Of a stretch of DNA of 64,000 nt, positions 1-8,525 are shown one piece after another (the stretch's first letter is position 1; every line of letters begins with the position of its first letter). The position numbers and the translations under genes are program-made. Source of the DNA: Elusimicrobium simillimum (GTDB taxonomy: Bacteria > Elusimicrobiota > Elusimicrobia > Elusimicrobiales > Elusimicrobiaceae); NCBI RefSeq assembly GCF_049639735.1, contig NZ_JBEVVA010000003.1, forward strand, positions 186,001 to 250,000. The letters are read 5' to 3'. The notes beneath the pieces were generated by a model. It had not been told where the DNA came from and did not search any database. It saw only the letters and a program-made list of their open reading frames with translations.

Positions 1-756
1 GACGAGTTTGTCTATCACCTTAAAACCCGCGGTCTCGCGCCCAAATCTGTTTTTAGAAAAACAGAAGCGGTAAAACATTATTATAAATTCCTTATAATCA
101 ACGGCGATATTAAAGAAGACCCTTGCCGCTTTTTATCTTCCCCCAAACTTACCCAAAAAATACCGCAGCAGCTTAGCAAAGAGGAAATGCAGCGCCTGCT
201 CTCTTTCCCCGCGCGTACTTTTAGCGAGGTCCGCACCGTCACAATTTTGGAATTACTGTACGCCTGCGGCCTGCGTGTGAGCGAGCTTGTAAATTTGCGC
301 ATAGAAAACGTAAACTTAAAAGAACGCTGGGTATTAGCGTTTGGGAAAGGAGGCAAGCAGCGGTTTGTGCCCATGCACGAACGCGCCGTAAAAGTGTTGG
401 AAAATTATTTATTTGAGCGTGAGAAAACACTTAAAGGCCGCGCGTCCGCGTCAGAGGTTTTTATAAACCGTGACGGCGGTAAGATAAACCGCGTAAGCGT
501 GTGGAAAGATATTTCTGACCTTGGCAAACTGGCCGGTATACAAAAAAAGTTATACCCGCATTTACTGCGCCACACATTTGCCAGCCATATGCTTAGCGGC
601 GGGGCGGACCTGAGAAGCTTGCAGGAAATGCTGGGCCATGCCAGCCTGCAGACAACGCAGATTTACACGCATGTAGATGTAACGGATTTGAAAGCAAAAC
701 ATAAAATGTTTCACCCGCGCAGCAGCGGGAAAGTTGACTTAAAGGGGGAAGAATGA
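1..756 (+). CDS. Tyrosine recombinase XerC/XerD family, 5' end cut by window
   Basis: The reading frame is open from base 1, so the N-terminus lies outside the window; 251 codons are visible of the usual ~300. The start is the SAM-like DNA-binding domain, followed by the catalytic domain. All catalytic residues of the family are present (numbered from base 1): Arg92 in YACGLRVSEL, Lys116 in GKGGKQR, His187 and Arg190 in HLLRH, His213 in LGHAS, and Tyr222 in IYTHV. Xer proteins resolve chromosome dimers at dif in the cytoplasm with FtsK. XerC and XerD cannot be told apart here. The gene overlaps the start of the cysteine synthase by 4 bases, so the two are probably co-transcribed. No dif-like site or phage gene is nearby, which argues for a housekeeping Xer rather than a phage integrase. 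Confidence 0.9.
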   Translation, partial: DEFVYHLKTRGLAPKSVFRKTEAVKHYYKFLIINGDIKEDPCRFLSSPKLTQKIPQQLSKEEMQRLLSFPARTFSEVRTVTILELLYACGLRVSELVNLRIENVNLKERWVLAFGKGGKQRFVPMHERAVKVLENYLFEREKTLKGRASASEVFINRDGGKINRVSVWKDISDLGKLAGIQKKLYPHLLRHTFASHMLSGGADLRSLQEMLGHASLQTTQIYTHVDVTDLKAKHKMFHPRSSGKVDLKGEE

Positions 757-1664
757 TTTATAAAAACTTGACGCAGACAGTAGGCAACACACCGCTTGTT
801 CAAATAACAAAACTTGGCGGAGAGGCAAATATTTTTGCCAAGGTGGAAAGTTTCAATCCGCTTTCCAGCGTTAAAGACCGCTTGGCCTTAGGCATAATTA
901 ACACGGCGGAAAAGGACGGCAAATTAAACCCCGGCGGCACCATTGTGGAGGCCAGCAGCGGCAACACCGGTATTGGCCTGGCGTTTATAGCCGCGCAAAG
1001 GGGATATAAATTAATTTTAACCATGCCCGAAAGTGTGAGTGTAGAGCGCCGCAGTATTTTGGCCGCGCTTGGCGCAAAGCTAGAGCTTACCGAAGGCCCC
1101 AAAGGCATGAAAGGCGCCATAGCCAAAGCGCAGGAAATTTTGGCGGAGAACAAAGAGTATTTTTTTGCCGACCAGTTTGGCAACCCCGCCAACCCCGCTA
1201 TTCACCGCGCTACAACCGCGCCTGAAATTATTGAATATATGCAGGGTAAAGTAGATATTTTTGTTGCGGGCGTAGGCACAGGCGGCACATTAACCGGTGT
1301 TGGGGAAGTACTTAAAGAGAAAAACCCCAATGTAAAAATAGTAGCGGTAGAGCCTTTTAAATCAGCCGTATTATCTGGCGAGCCGCCGGCCCCGCACGGG
1401 TTGCAGGGCATTGGCGCGGGCTTTGTGCCAAAGGTTTTAAACACAAAAATAATTGATGAAATTATAAAAGTAAAAGAAGAAGACGCTTACGCCACGGGCC
1501 GTGATTTGGCGCGGAAAGAAGGCATTTTCGCGGGTATAACCAGCGGCGCAGCCATGTGGGCCGCGCTGCAATTGGCCGCCAAAGCGGAAAATAAAGGTAA
1601 AAATATTGTGGTAATTTTGCCAGATACCGGGGAAAGATATCTGTCCACCCCATTATGGAACTAG
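753..1664 (+). CDS. cysK: Cysteine synthase (O-acetylserine sulfhydrylase)
   Basis: A 303-residue PLP enzyme of the CysK/CysM family, which makes L-cysteine from O-acetylserine and sulfide in the cytoplasm. The PLP-binding lysine is Lys41 in SSVKDRL. The substrate loop EASSGNTG lies at 66-73, the phosphate-binding glycine loop GVGTGGT near 174, and the conserved GITSGAA near the C-terminus. Length and motif order match CysK. The start overlaps the recombinase stop (ATGA-type coupling) and follows an AGGGGGAAG ribosome site. CysM cannot be excluded, as substrate preference is not readable from these motifs. Confidence 0.93.
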   Translation: MIYKNLTQTVGNTPLVQITKLGGEANIFAKVESFNPLSSVKDRLALGIINTAEKDGKLNPGGTIVEASSGNTGIGLAFIAAQRGYKLILTMPESVSVERRSILAALGAKLELTEGPKGMKGAIAKAQEILAENKEYFFADQFGNPANPAIHRATTAPEIIEYMQGKVDIFVAGVGTGGTLTGVGEVLKEKNPNVKIVAVEPFKSAVLSGEPPAPHGLQGIGAGFVPKVLNTKIIDEIIKVKEEDAYATGRDLARKEGIFAGITSGAAMWAALQLAAKAENKGKNIVVILPDTGERYLSTPLWN

Positions 1665-1687
1665 CGGCGTACAAATAAAAATTTGCT

Positions 1688-1712
1688 GTAGGGGCGGAGC
1701 TAGTCTCCGCCC
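1688..1712. repeat. Family D palindrome, copy D1
   Basis: Short palindrome GGGCGGAG..CTCCGCCC, also found at 5350, 16617, 47163 and 48649. It sits after cysK, 34 bases from an E-family hairpin. On the minus strand the order is E then D, as at 16.5 kb and 48.6 kb. Confidence 0.75.
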
Positions 1713-1745
1713 TTTGTCGCATAAAACAACTGCACTTGTTAAGCG

Positions 1746-1791
1746 GTAGATGTCCACGTCGGCGCGTTGGTGCGCCTCCTCAACATGACTT
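1746..1791 (-). repeat. Family E hairpin, copy E1
   Basis: Reading on the minus strand, it begins AAGTCATGTTGAGGAG, has a GGCGC..GCGCC stem, and ends GACGTGGACATCTAC. The outer ATGT pairs with ACAT. Related copies are at 16540, 38645 and 48590, with weaker relatives at 5283 and 38569. Confidence 0.75.
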
Positions 1792-1839
1792 TATTTTATT
1801 ATTTTAATTTTTAAAGGATAGTGCTGTAGAAAATACTTT

Positions 1840-3171
1840 TTACATGCCTATATATTCCCCGCGGTTGTCGCATACCGTTGGGGAATTGGCTTGTTTCTCG
1901 CCGAAGAATGATGTGTACACTCTTACGGTTTGCGGGTTGTCTGAGGTAAGCTCTCTGTAATGCATAACAAGGTTATATGGTATAACCTTGGGCATACTTA
2001 TTTGGTCGTGCGATTTGGGTGTGTATACAAAATAGCGCAGCCTTGGCGCGGTTAAAGTTTTAACTTCCATTCTGTATTTTAAAGTAGCGTCGGAACATTT
2101 GGACTCTTCTTTAACATAAGTATATTCTTTTGGCGAGACTTCCGTATAACCAAGCTCTAAAAGTTGTTTGGCGTAAGCGTCGGCCTCTTGGGCTACGGCG
2201 GGGATAGGTTCGGTCGGCAGGATAAAAGCTTTTTTACCCTCAAGCGCTTTGGAGTATACGGCAATACCCTCGTCGGTAAGTACGGCGCGTTGGTCAAAAA
2301 CTTCGCGGCCGTTTAAATCTCTCAGTTTGTAAACTTCGTTACTTTTTATGCCGGATTCTTGAAAGAATTTTGCCGCCTCCATACTCATAAGGCGGATGAC
2401 TTCGTTATAGCCTTTTAGTGAGAGCATAAGGCGCAGCTCCGGCGTGCCTGTGCCGGTCTCTACAATCAGGCCCTGGGGTACTTTTCTTTTATATTTGTCC
2501 TGCAAATATTCCACGCCCATGCTTTGCTCGGCGCGGTGTATTTTTCTAAACAGGTCTACGTCTGCTTTAGTAACTTCGGTGGTGTCTGGGTTAATGGCGT
2601 TTCTTACTTTTAATGCTTCTAAAAAATCTTCTTTACTGAAAATTATAGGCTCAAGCCTGCGGTAGTTTTCTCTGGCTATGGGGTTGTAAGGCTCCACTGA
2701 AAGGGCGGTTTTGTACCCTTTGGCGGCGCCTGTTAAATCACCCTGGTACTCCAACACTACGGAGTAGCCTATTATAGAGTTAACGTTAGAATAATTAAAT
2801 TTTAAAGATTTTTCGTAATTTTCTTTGGCTTTATTATAGTTTTGCTCTTTAAAGTAAATATCGCCAAGGCGTGAATAACAATAGGCGTTGTACGGCGAAG
2901 TTAAAGGTAAAAGCGCGACGGCGGCCTCAAAATAAATTTTAGCCTGGGCATTATTATTTTGCAGCAGCGCAAGGCCGGCTAAACTGATAAGCACGTCCGT
3001 ATTTTTAGGTTCCATGGCGTAGCAGTCTTTAAAAACTTTTTCGGCCTCGGTAATTTTGGATTGTTGAAATAAAGATTTACCTGTTTCTATACACACTTGC
3101 GCGGAAGAATACTGCGCGTATACCGCGCAGCTAAGCCCCGTTACCAAAGCAAGCGTACAAAAAATTCTCAT
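1840..3171 (-). CDS. Secreted TPR-repeat protein, function unknown
   Basis: A 443-residue protein with a typical signal peptide (hydrophobic stretch to about residue 18, cleavage expected in VYAQYSS). Residues ~20-185 form successive tetratricopeptide units, seen as alternating Ala/Leu/Tyr-rich 34-residue helices such as SLAGLALLQNNNAQAK and YSRLGDIYFKEQNYNKAK. The C-terminal ~250 residues lack a recognisable domain. It is probably periplasmic and may scaffold other proteins, but no function can be assigned. Its start overlaps the stop of the upstream squalene/phytoene synthase-like gene by 4 bases, so the two are likely one transcript. Confidence 0.8.
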   Translation of the reverse strand: MRIFCTLALVTGLSCAVYAQYSSAQVCIETGKSLFQQSKITEAEKVFKDCYAMEPKNTDVLISLAGLALLQNNNAQAKIYFEAAVALLPLTSPYNAYCYSRLGDIYFKEQNYNKAKENYEKSLKFNYSNVNSIIGYSVVLEYQGDLTGAAKGYKTALSVEPYNPIARENYRRLEPIIFSKEDFLEALKVRNAINPDTTEVTKADVDLFRKIHRAEQSMGVEYLQDKYKRKVPQGLIVETGTGTPELRLMLSLKGYNEVIRLMSMEAAKFFQESGIKSNEVYKLRDLNGREVFDQRAVLTDEGIAVYSKALEGKKAFILPTEPIPAVAQEADAYAKQLLELGYTEVSPKEYTYVKEESKCSDATLKYRMEVKTLTAPRLRYFVYTPKSHDQISMPKVIPYNLVMHYRELTSDNPQTVRVYTSFFGEKQANSPTVCDNRGEYIGM

Positions 3172-3965
3172 TTCACAAGTTCCTTGATAATAACAAATGT
3201 TTTCTCTATTTTACTAAGGGATACTTTTTCTGTAAAGACATATTTTCTATTAGCTATTTTATTAAGTATAGCCTCGTACAAAGCGCCCATGGCCTTGGCG
3301 GCAAGCAATTGTTTTTTATATTGTTTAGGAAACAGCGCTTTTGCTTTGTTAAAAAATTCTTTTGCTTTTTCCCCCTCGTAGGAGAGGATGGGCGCCAGCG
3401 CGGCGGTGTTTTTGGTTTGCAAATCTATGCTTAAAATACCGTATTTTTGCATATCTTCTTCCGGCAAGTAAACACGGCCCAGTTCTATGTCAGAGTAAAC
3501 GTCTCTTATAATATTAGTAAGCTGTACGGCGTAGCCAAGGTTGGTTGCGTAGTCTAAAATTTCTTCTTTTCTTAACCCCATTACCTCACAGCACATAAGG
3601 CCCACTACTACGGCCACACGGTACATATATTTTTCAAGGTCTTCAAATGTTTTGTACTCTGTCCTATCAAGGTCCATTTCCATGCCGTCTATAAGCAGGG
3701 TAAAATTTTCTTTGCTGAGGTTAAATTTAACAGCGTGGCGCTGCAAGGCTTTGGCAAGTTCTGAAAATGGTTTTTGGTCTGAAAAAATTTTGTCTATTTC
3801 CTCACGCCAGCCGGCTAATTCCCCTTTGGGGTTGGAGGAGGGCTCATCTGCAATATCATCTACCGTACGGCAAAAGGCGTAAATATCCGCCAAGGCTTCC
3901 TTCTGTTCTTCATTTAAAAAGAAAAACGCCGGGCCGAAGTTAGATTTTTTGTAAGATGTATTCAT
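3168..3965 (-). CDS. Squalene/phytoene synthase family protein
   Basis: A 265-residue member of the trans-isoprenyl head-to-head condensing family. The first aspartate-rich motif DDIAD is at 36-40, preceded by YAFCRTV. The second motif NIIRDVYSD is near residue 152, followed by the conserved GRVYLP. Known members join two C15 or C20 prenyl diphosphates to give squalene or phytoene, or hydroxysqualene in the HpnC/HpnD branch. Which product is made cannot be read here. No desaturase or hopanoid cyclase gene is in the window. It is divergent from the HD-domain gene, with only 30 bases between the two starts. Confidence 0.85.
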   Translation of the reverse strand: MNTSYKKSNFGPAFFFLNEEQKEALADIYAFCRTVDDIADEPSSNPKGELAGWREEIDKIFSDQKPFSELAKALQRHAVKFNLSKENFTLLIDGMEMDLDRTEYKTFEDLEKYMYRVAVVVGLMCCEVMGLRKEEILDYATNLGYAVQLTNIIRDVYSDIELGRVYLPEEDMQKYGILSIDLQTKNTAALAPILSYEGEKAKEFFNKAKALFPKQYKKQLLAAKAMGALYEAILNKIANRKYVFTEKVSLSKIEKTFVIIKELVK

Positions 3966-3995
3966 ACTACTATTCTACAAAAATTAGGAGACGGC

Positions 3996-4550
3996 ATGAT
4001 AAGTAAAGAAGAGGCTTTAAATTTACTAAAAGAATATGTAAAAAGCGACGCCATGATAAAACATTCTTTAGCGTCCGAGGCTATTTTGTGCGCGCTTGCA
4101 AAAGAACTTGGCCAAGACGAATATATGTGGGCAATGGCGGGACTGTTGCATGATATAGACGTAGAAATAACAGCGGGTAATATGAACGAGCATGGTTTTA
4201 AAGCACGCCCAATTTTAGAGGGCAAGGTGGATAGTGATATAATTGACGCTATAGAAATGCACAACGCTGAAGCGCAAGGAAAAGAACGCTCCACAATGTT
4301 TGACCACGCGCTTTGCGCCGGAGAAACTATCAGCGGCTTTATTACCGCCATCGCTTTAATTTACCCGGACAAAAAAGTGTCTTCAGTCAAAGTAAAATCT
4401 ATTGCCAAAAGAATGAAAGAACTGCGTTTTGCCGCCGGCGTCAGCAGAGATAAAATATTAGAGTGCGAACGCATAGGCATACCTTTTGAAAAGTTTGCCG
4501 AAATATCATTAAAAGCCATGCAGGACGCAGCCCCCGCGCTGGGGTTGTAG
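3996..4550 (+). CDS. HD-domain phosphohydrolase, HDIG type
   Basis: A 184-residue cytoplasmic protein. The metal-binding pair is His52-Asp53 in LLHDIDVE, preceded by a conserved helix carrying His near residue 24 (IKHSLASEAI) and followed by a downstream HNAEAQ histidine. This matches the small HDIG family of predicted phosphohydrolases, whose substrates are mostly unknown. The start follows a clear TAGGAG ribosome site. It stands alone on the plus strand, sharing a short divergent promoter region with the isoprenoid synthase-like gene. The specific substrate is unknown. Confidence 0.8.
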   Translation: MISKEEALNLLKEYVKSDAMIKHSLASEAILCALAKELGQDEYMWAMAGLLHDIDVEITAGNMNEHGFKARPILEGKVDSDIIDAIEMHNAEAQGKERSTMFDHALCAGETISGFITAIALIYPDKKVSSVKVKSIAKRMKELRFAAGVSRDKILECERIGIPFEKFAEISLKAMQDAAPALGL

Positions 4551-4599
4551 AATTTAAAAATAGAAGAATAAAAGAGTAGACTGTTTGCTATTTATCCAA

Positions 4600-4850
4600 A
4601 TATGGAAGCTTGTTTTTTTGGAATAAGGAATAAAATAAGGGGATGAGCTTTTAGCCATCCCCTTAAACCTTTTAGCACGTCCTCACGTGCGCGTTTAATA
4701 GCTCCCATAAACTACTAAACTAAAACATTTATAAGGAAACTAAAGCCTAAGGGCTCGATATGGTTTTTATCCATTTTCTGGGTGTTTCCTTATATTCTAT
4801 TATAAGCTAAATTAGCTTAAACCCAAGGCCCAAAAAGGGCCTATTTTGCT
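4600..4850. ncRNA. Candidate structured RNA, family unknown
   Basis: Non-coding stretch with a dense series of perfect or near-perfect stems. They are AAGGGGATG/CATCCCCTT at 4637-4664, GCACGT/ACGTGC closing a CCTC tetraloop at 4675-4690, and a 10-bp stem ATAAGGAAAC/GTTTCCTTAT at 4731-4793. The last encloses two smaller stems (AGCC/GGCT and ATGG/CCAT), forming a three-way junction. A palindrome follows at 4804-4818. An AGGCCC/GGGCCT hairpin at 4826-4842, followed by T-rich sequence, looks like a plus-strand terminator. No 6S, tmRNA, RNase P or SRP consensus was recognised. On the minus strand the GGGGATG hairpin could also end a transcript, so the strand is open. Confidence 0.4.
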
Positions 4851-4886
4851 TACTTTTTTATTTGTTTTCACTCCACGGGGGAGGGG

Positions 4887-5190
4887 TAGTTTCGCGCTTT
4901 GAGCGCGACCTACTTTTTTTATCGTAAAAAAGTAGGCAAAAATCTCGCCCCGCCGTGGTCGAGCAAGGTGTTTTAAGGGTTTTTGAATAACTCGTAAAAA
5001 ATTTTGCTGTAGTACGGCAACCTATAAATTTTTTACTCAAACAGAATTCAAAAAATACCCTTAAAAACTTTATATATTGCCTCTCCTTGACTGCGGGGCA
5101 GGATAAGGGCACTTATATGTTAAAGGAAAGATACGGCACCTATTTATTTCAGCGGGCCCTTTCGCTTTGCTTAGGGAACGGAAACGGCAC
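4887..5190 (+). repeat. Family A long-hairpin element, copy A1
   Basis: About 304 bp, nearly identical to 9374-9684 and 42896-43209. The order is: hairpin TCGCGC/GCGCGA, hairpin TACTTTTTT/AAAAAAGTA, then a long interrupted stem. The stem pairs TTTTAAGGG..AAAAAATTT with AAATTTTTT..CCCTTAAAA, framed by GCCCCGC and GCGGGGC. It closes with a tail containing GGCACTTATATG and GGGAACGG. No open frame is shared by the copies, so it appears non-coding. It is followed directly by a C unit, an E-like unit and D2. Confidence 0.85.
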
Positions 5191-5200
5191 TAATTTTATT

Positions 5201-5251
5201 TCCTCTCCCTCTTAGGGGAGAGGAAGTGAGCGTAGCGAGCAGGTGAGGGTG
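5201..5251 (+). repeat. Family C REP-like unit, copy C1
   Basis: CCTCTCCCTCTTAGGGGAG hairpin, then a short variable stem (GAGCGTAGCGAGC) and the conserved end AGGTGAGGGTG. ATGTGCTGTTATA follows, as it does after C2 and C3. Resembles the REP/BIME class of dispersed palindromes. Confidence 0.75.
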
Positions 5252-5282
5252 ATGTACACAATATGTGCTGTTATATAAATAA

Positions 5283-5333
5283 TGTCATTCTGAGCTGCGT
5301 TGTAGCAAAGCGAAGACGGGCGTGAGAACCTAC
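5283..5333 (+). repeat. Family E-like unit, copy E5 (diverged)
   Basis: Begins GTCATTCTGAGCTGCG and ends GAGAACCTAC. The layout is that of the E hairpins but the stem is imperfect. The linker TTATAAAAACAATTTG connects it to D2, and a near-identical linker precedes D4 at 47148. Confidence 0.5.
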
Positions 5334-5349
5334 ATTATAAAAACAATTT

Positions 5350-5375
5350 GTAGGGGCGGAGCTTGTCTCCGCCCG
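5350..5375. repeat. Family D palindrome, copy D2
   Basis: TAGGGGCGGAGCTTGTCTCC followed by GCCCG, matching the copy at 47163 including the preceding linker. Confidence 0.75.
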
Positions 5376-5414
5376 CTGTCGCCAAATTGCTGCACTATAG
5401 CATTACATTTAAAA

Positions 5415-5458
5415 TAAAAACCCCGCCGCCGCAAACTATGCGGGGCGGGGGGTTTTGT
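5415..5458 (-). terminator. Rho-independent terminator of alaS
   Basis: A GC-rich stem CCCCGCCGC/GCGGGGCGGGG around a short AAACTAT loop. On the minus strand it is followed by a T run (complement of AAAATAAAAA), 13 bases past the alaS stop. Confidence 0.8.
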
Positions 5459-5470
5459 TTAATTTATTAA

Positions 5471-8080
5471 TTAAGAAAGAATGTCTTTGGCTTTGTTTAA
5501 AAATTCTTTCCAGTCTATTATCTGGCAGCCGCCTTGCGCAAAGTCGTCTTTGCCGCCGGCTCTGCCGCCCAGGTCCTCGGCCAAACTTTTGGCCAGGCCG
5601 CAGGCGTCGGCGGTGGAGGCGCCCGCTTTTTTAACTACAAATGAGCGTTTGCCGTTATCGTCCACAGCAATTAGCACTACGGAATCTTTATGCTTATGGC
5701 TAAGGTTGTCTGCTATAGAGCGCAGCTCCTTGGGGCTTGCGCCTTCGGCGTAAAAGGCCACCAATTTGCTGCCGTCTTTTAAAGTTTCTTCGGTAGTGGT
5801 GGAGGCTGACCCGCCGGTTAACATTTTTTGTCTTAAAGCGGTTATCTCTTTTTTAGCCGCTTTTAATTCTTCCATAGAGGCGTTTACTCTGGCGCCTACT
5901 TCGGTTGCTGGGACGGTGTAGGTTTTAGCCAAGTCATCAACAATGGCGCGCATAGCGTTAAGGTATTCTATAGCGCTAAGGCCCGCCACGCCCTCAATGC
6001 GGCGCACACCCGCTGACAGGGCGGATTCTTTTAACAGTAAAATTGTCATAATTTCAGCCGTATTCTGTACGTGTGTGCCGCCGCAAAGCTCTAAGCTGTA
6101 TTTTAGGTCTGTACTCTCAAAATCACCGCCCACAAGCACAAAGCGTGCCGGGTCCGCATACTTTTCTCCAACCAATGTTACCGCGCCAAATTTAGCGGCG
6201 TCGGACAGCGGGCGCAGCTCGCAAGATACCTGGTGCGCGTCTTGCACAGCGGTATTGGCAATGGCAAAAACTTCTTTTAACTGTTCCGGTGTAGGCGCCT
6301 TTGGTGTGGTGTAGTCAAAGCGGAAAACTTCGTCGGAGACGAAAGACCCTGCTTGGTGTACGCCTTTGCCAAGTACCTGGTGCAAGGCCTCATTAACTAA
6401 ATGGATGGACGTATGGTTAGCGGCCGTTTTGCGCCTGTTAAGCAGGTCTACTTCCGCAATAACATTATCGCCTACGGATAACGGGCCGTTGGTTGTTATT
6501 GAATGTAAAATTATGGACCCCAAAGGGCGCTCTGTGGCGGTAACTTTAGCGGAGAATTCAGTAGAAGCTATTGTGCCTTTATCGCCTATTTGCCCGCCGC
6601 CTGTGGCGTAAAAAGGCGTTTTGTCCAGCACGCAGTAACCGCTGCCGTCCAATGTGTCTACGGTTTCAAATTTATCATTAAGCAGGCCAAGGATAACAGC
6701 TTTTGTTGACAATGTGTCATAACCCACAAAAGTATTTTTGTACGCTACTTCAAGGCGCTGCAAAACAACCAATTTTTCTTTGGCAAATTCATCTGCGTAA
6801 GAGCGGCTTTTATCCCGCGCGGCTTTTTTGGCTTCTTCAAATTTAGCTTCGTCAATGCCAATGCCTTTAAGGCCCGCTATTTCTTTGGTAAGCTCTACCG
6901 GGAACCCGTATGTTTCGTACAGGTAAAACGCTTCTTCACCCGTTACAATTTTTGGGTTGCGTTTCAAAATTTCTTCCAGTTTTTCCTCACCGTTTTCAAG
7001 CGTTTTAAAGAAAGATTCTTCTTCCGTTTTTATTACTTGTTTAATGTAGTCTTTGTTGTTTCTTATTTCAGGGTAAACATCGCCAAACTCACGGTCCACA
7101 ATATCAACAAGATTGTATAAAAAAGGGCCTTTGGCGCCCGCCATTTTGCCGTATCTTAACGCGCGGCGCACTAAGCGGCGTAAAATATAACCGCGGCCGT
7201 CGTTAGCGGGTAAAATGCCCTCCGCTATAAGAAAGCTGGAGCTTCGCGCGTGGTCCGCCACTATGCGCAAGGTTGCGGTTTCTTCTTTAGTGTCGCCTTT
7301 AATATTAAGTATTTTTTTGGCGGCGTCTGTGAGAGGGGAAAACAAGTCTGTTTCGTATAAACTTTTGGTGCCCTGCATAGCCATTGTCAGGCGTTCAAAG
7401 CCCATGCCGGTATCAATGTTTTTCTGCGCTAAGGGTACAATTTTGCCGTCTTCTTTACGGTCAAATTGTGTAAAAACTATGTTCCATATTTCCACGTATC
7501 TGCCGCAGTCGCACGTAATATCGCAGTTTTTATTTGTACAGCCTTTGTCGCCGAAATCAAAGTAAATCTCAGAGCACGGGCCGCACGGGCCTGTGGGGCC
7601 CATGGTCCAAAAATTGTCTTTCTCGCCAAGTTCAAAAATGCGGTCTTTGTCTACGTATTTTAGCCAAATATTATAGGCCTCTTCGTCACGCTGGGCAATG
7701 CCGCCTTTGTAAATGCTGGCAAAAAGTTTTTCTTTTGGCATTTTAAGCGTTACTGTCAAATATTCCCAGGCCCAGGCAATGGCTTCTTCTTTAAAATAAT
7801 CGCCGAAGGAAAAGTTGCCAAGCATTTCAAAAAACGTCAAATGGCGGTTGGTAAAGCCGACGGAGTCGATGTCTGTGGTTCTCACGCATTTTTGGCAGGA
7901 AACGGCGCGTTTTAAACTTTTATCTAAACCTAAAAAATTTGCTTTAAACTGCACCATGCCGGCGGAGGTAAACAGCAGTGTAGGGTCAGCTTCAGGTATG
8001 AGAGAGCTGGACGGCACTATAGTGCAGTCTTTAGATTTAAAAAACTGTAGGTAGGATTCTCTTATATCTTTGCTGTTCAT
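5471..8080 (-). CDS. alaS: Alanyl-tRNA synthetase
   Basis: An 869-residue class II synthetase that charges tRNA-Ala. The N-terminal catalytic core carries FTSAGMVQFKANFLG (motif 1 region), TNRHLTFFEMLGNFSFGDYF (motif 2 region) and the FERL segment. Next come the tRNA-recognition domain and the editing domain, with zinc ligands in NHTSIH near residue 557 and CGGTH near 668. The C-Ala domain ends in the conserved GGRAGGKDDFAQGG. Full length for the family. It is transcribed alone, with its own terminator downstream. A cysteine-rich insert CTNKNCDITCDCGRY near residue 190 is present as in many bacterial AlaRS. Confidence 0.98.
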   Translation of the reverse strand: MNSKDIRESYLQFFKSKDCTIVPSSSLIPEADPTLLFTSAGMVQFKANFLGLDKSLKRAVSCQKCVRTTDIDSVGFTNRHLTFFEMLGNFSFGDYFKEEAIAWAWEYLTVTLKMPKEKLFASIYKGGIAQRDEEAYNIWLKYVDKDRIFELGEKDNFWTMGPTGPCGPCSEIYFDFGDKGCTNKNCDITCDCGRYVEIWNIVFTQFDRKEDGKIVPLAQKNIDTGMGFERLTMAMQGTKSLYETDLFSPLTDAAKKILNIKGDTKEETATLRIVADHARSSSFLIAEGILPANDGRGYILRRLVRRALRYGKMAGAKGPFLYNLVDIVDREFGDVYPEIRNNKDYIKQVIKTEEESFFKTLENGEEKLEEILKRNPKIVTGEEAFYLYETYGFPVELTKEIAGLKGIGIDEAKFEEAKKAARDKSRSYADEFAKEKLVVLQRLEVAYKNTFVGYDTLSTKAVILGLLNDKFETVDTLDGSGYCVLDKTPFYATGGGQIGDKGTIASTEFSAKVTATERPLGSIILHSITTNGPLSVGDNVIAEVDLLNRRKTAANHTSIHLVNEALHQVLGKGVHQAGSFVSDEVFRFDYTTPKAPTPEQLKEVFAIANTAVQDAHQVSCELRPLSDAAKFGAVTLVGEKYADPARFVLVGGDFESTDLKYSLELCGGTHVQNTAEIMTILLLKESALSAGVRRIEGVAGLSAIEYLNAMRAIVDDLAKTYTVPATEVGARVNASMEELKAAKKEITALRQKMLTGGSASTTTEETLKDGSKLVAFYAEGASPKELRSIADNLSHKHKDSVVLIAVDDNGKRSFVVKKAGASTADACGLAKSLAEDLGGRAGGKDDFAQGGCQIIDWKEFLNKAKDILS

Positions 8081-8192
8081 AAAACCTCTTAAAAATCAAT
8101 AAAATGTATATACTTAAAGTATACAAAATATGAGATACTCTTTTGGACGGGAAACCGCATTTTTGGTAAAATTTTTGCTGAGGATTATTTAT

Positions 8193-8525
8193 ATGAATAA
8201 AATAATAGGGTATTTTTTGGTTTGTGTCGGGCTTTTAATGTTTTTTTTCGCCACAATCGCAATGTTTAAAGTTTTTGTAGAGGGGCAAGCGCCTATAAAA
8301 GTGGTTGCGCCGGTGCAAATGTCCGTTACCACTCAATACGGGCCTATGACGGTGGACGCGGGGTCTATGACAGGGGTGCTTAATTTAGTTTTACACGCGC
8401 TTTTTATGTTTTTCCTGGCCGCCGTAGGCGGCAGGTTAGTAAGCGGCGGCATAGGGTTTATAAGGACAGAGATTATAGGCGAGTCTATAGCTAAATACGG
8501 GATAAAGGAAATTAAAAAATTATGA
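8193..8525 (+). CDS. Small inner-membrane protein, unknown
   Basis: A 110-residue protein with two predicted membrane segments (about residues 4-24 and 60-84) and a soluble loop between them. The start at 8193 (MNKIIGYF) is chosen because it has a GAGG ribosome site and opens directly into the membrane helix; an ATG at 8130 lacks one. It is translationally coupled to the lipid kinase, whose ATG overlaps this stop (ATGA). No family is recognised. It could be an accessory to the kinase, but this rests only on overlap. Confidence 0.7.
   Translation: MNKIIGYFLVCVGLLMFFFATIAMFKVFVEGQAPIKVVAPVQMSVTTQYGPMTVDAGSMTGVLNLVLHALFMFFLAAVGGRLVSGGIGFIRTEIIGESIAKYGIKEIKKL

Noticed and set aside
1..756. Phage integrase or integrative element at the window start
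   Set aside because: No attachment site, phage gene or atypical composition; it is coupled to a housekeeping cysK and fits chromosomal Xer.
4600..4850. tRNA, tmRNA or RNase P RNA at this site
   Set aside because: No T-arm GGTTCGA-type sequence, CCA end or RNase P core consensus is visible.
4858..5112. Minus-strand open frame of 84 codons
   Set aside because: Lies within and just before repeat A1; the frame is not kept in A2 or A3.
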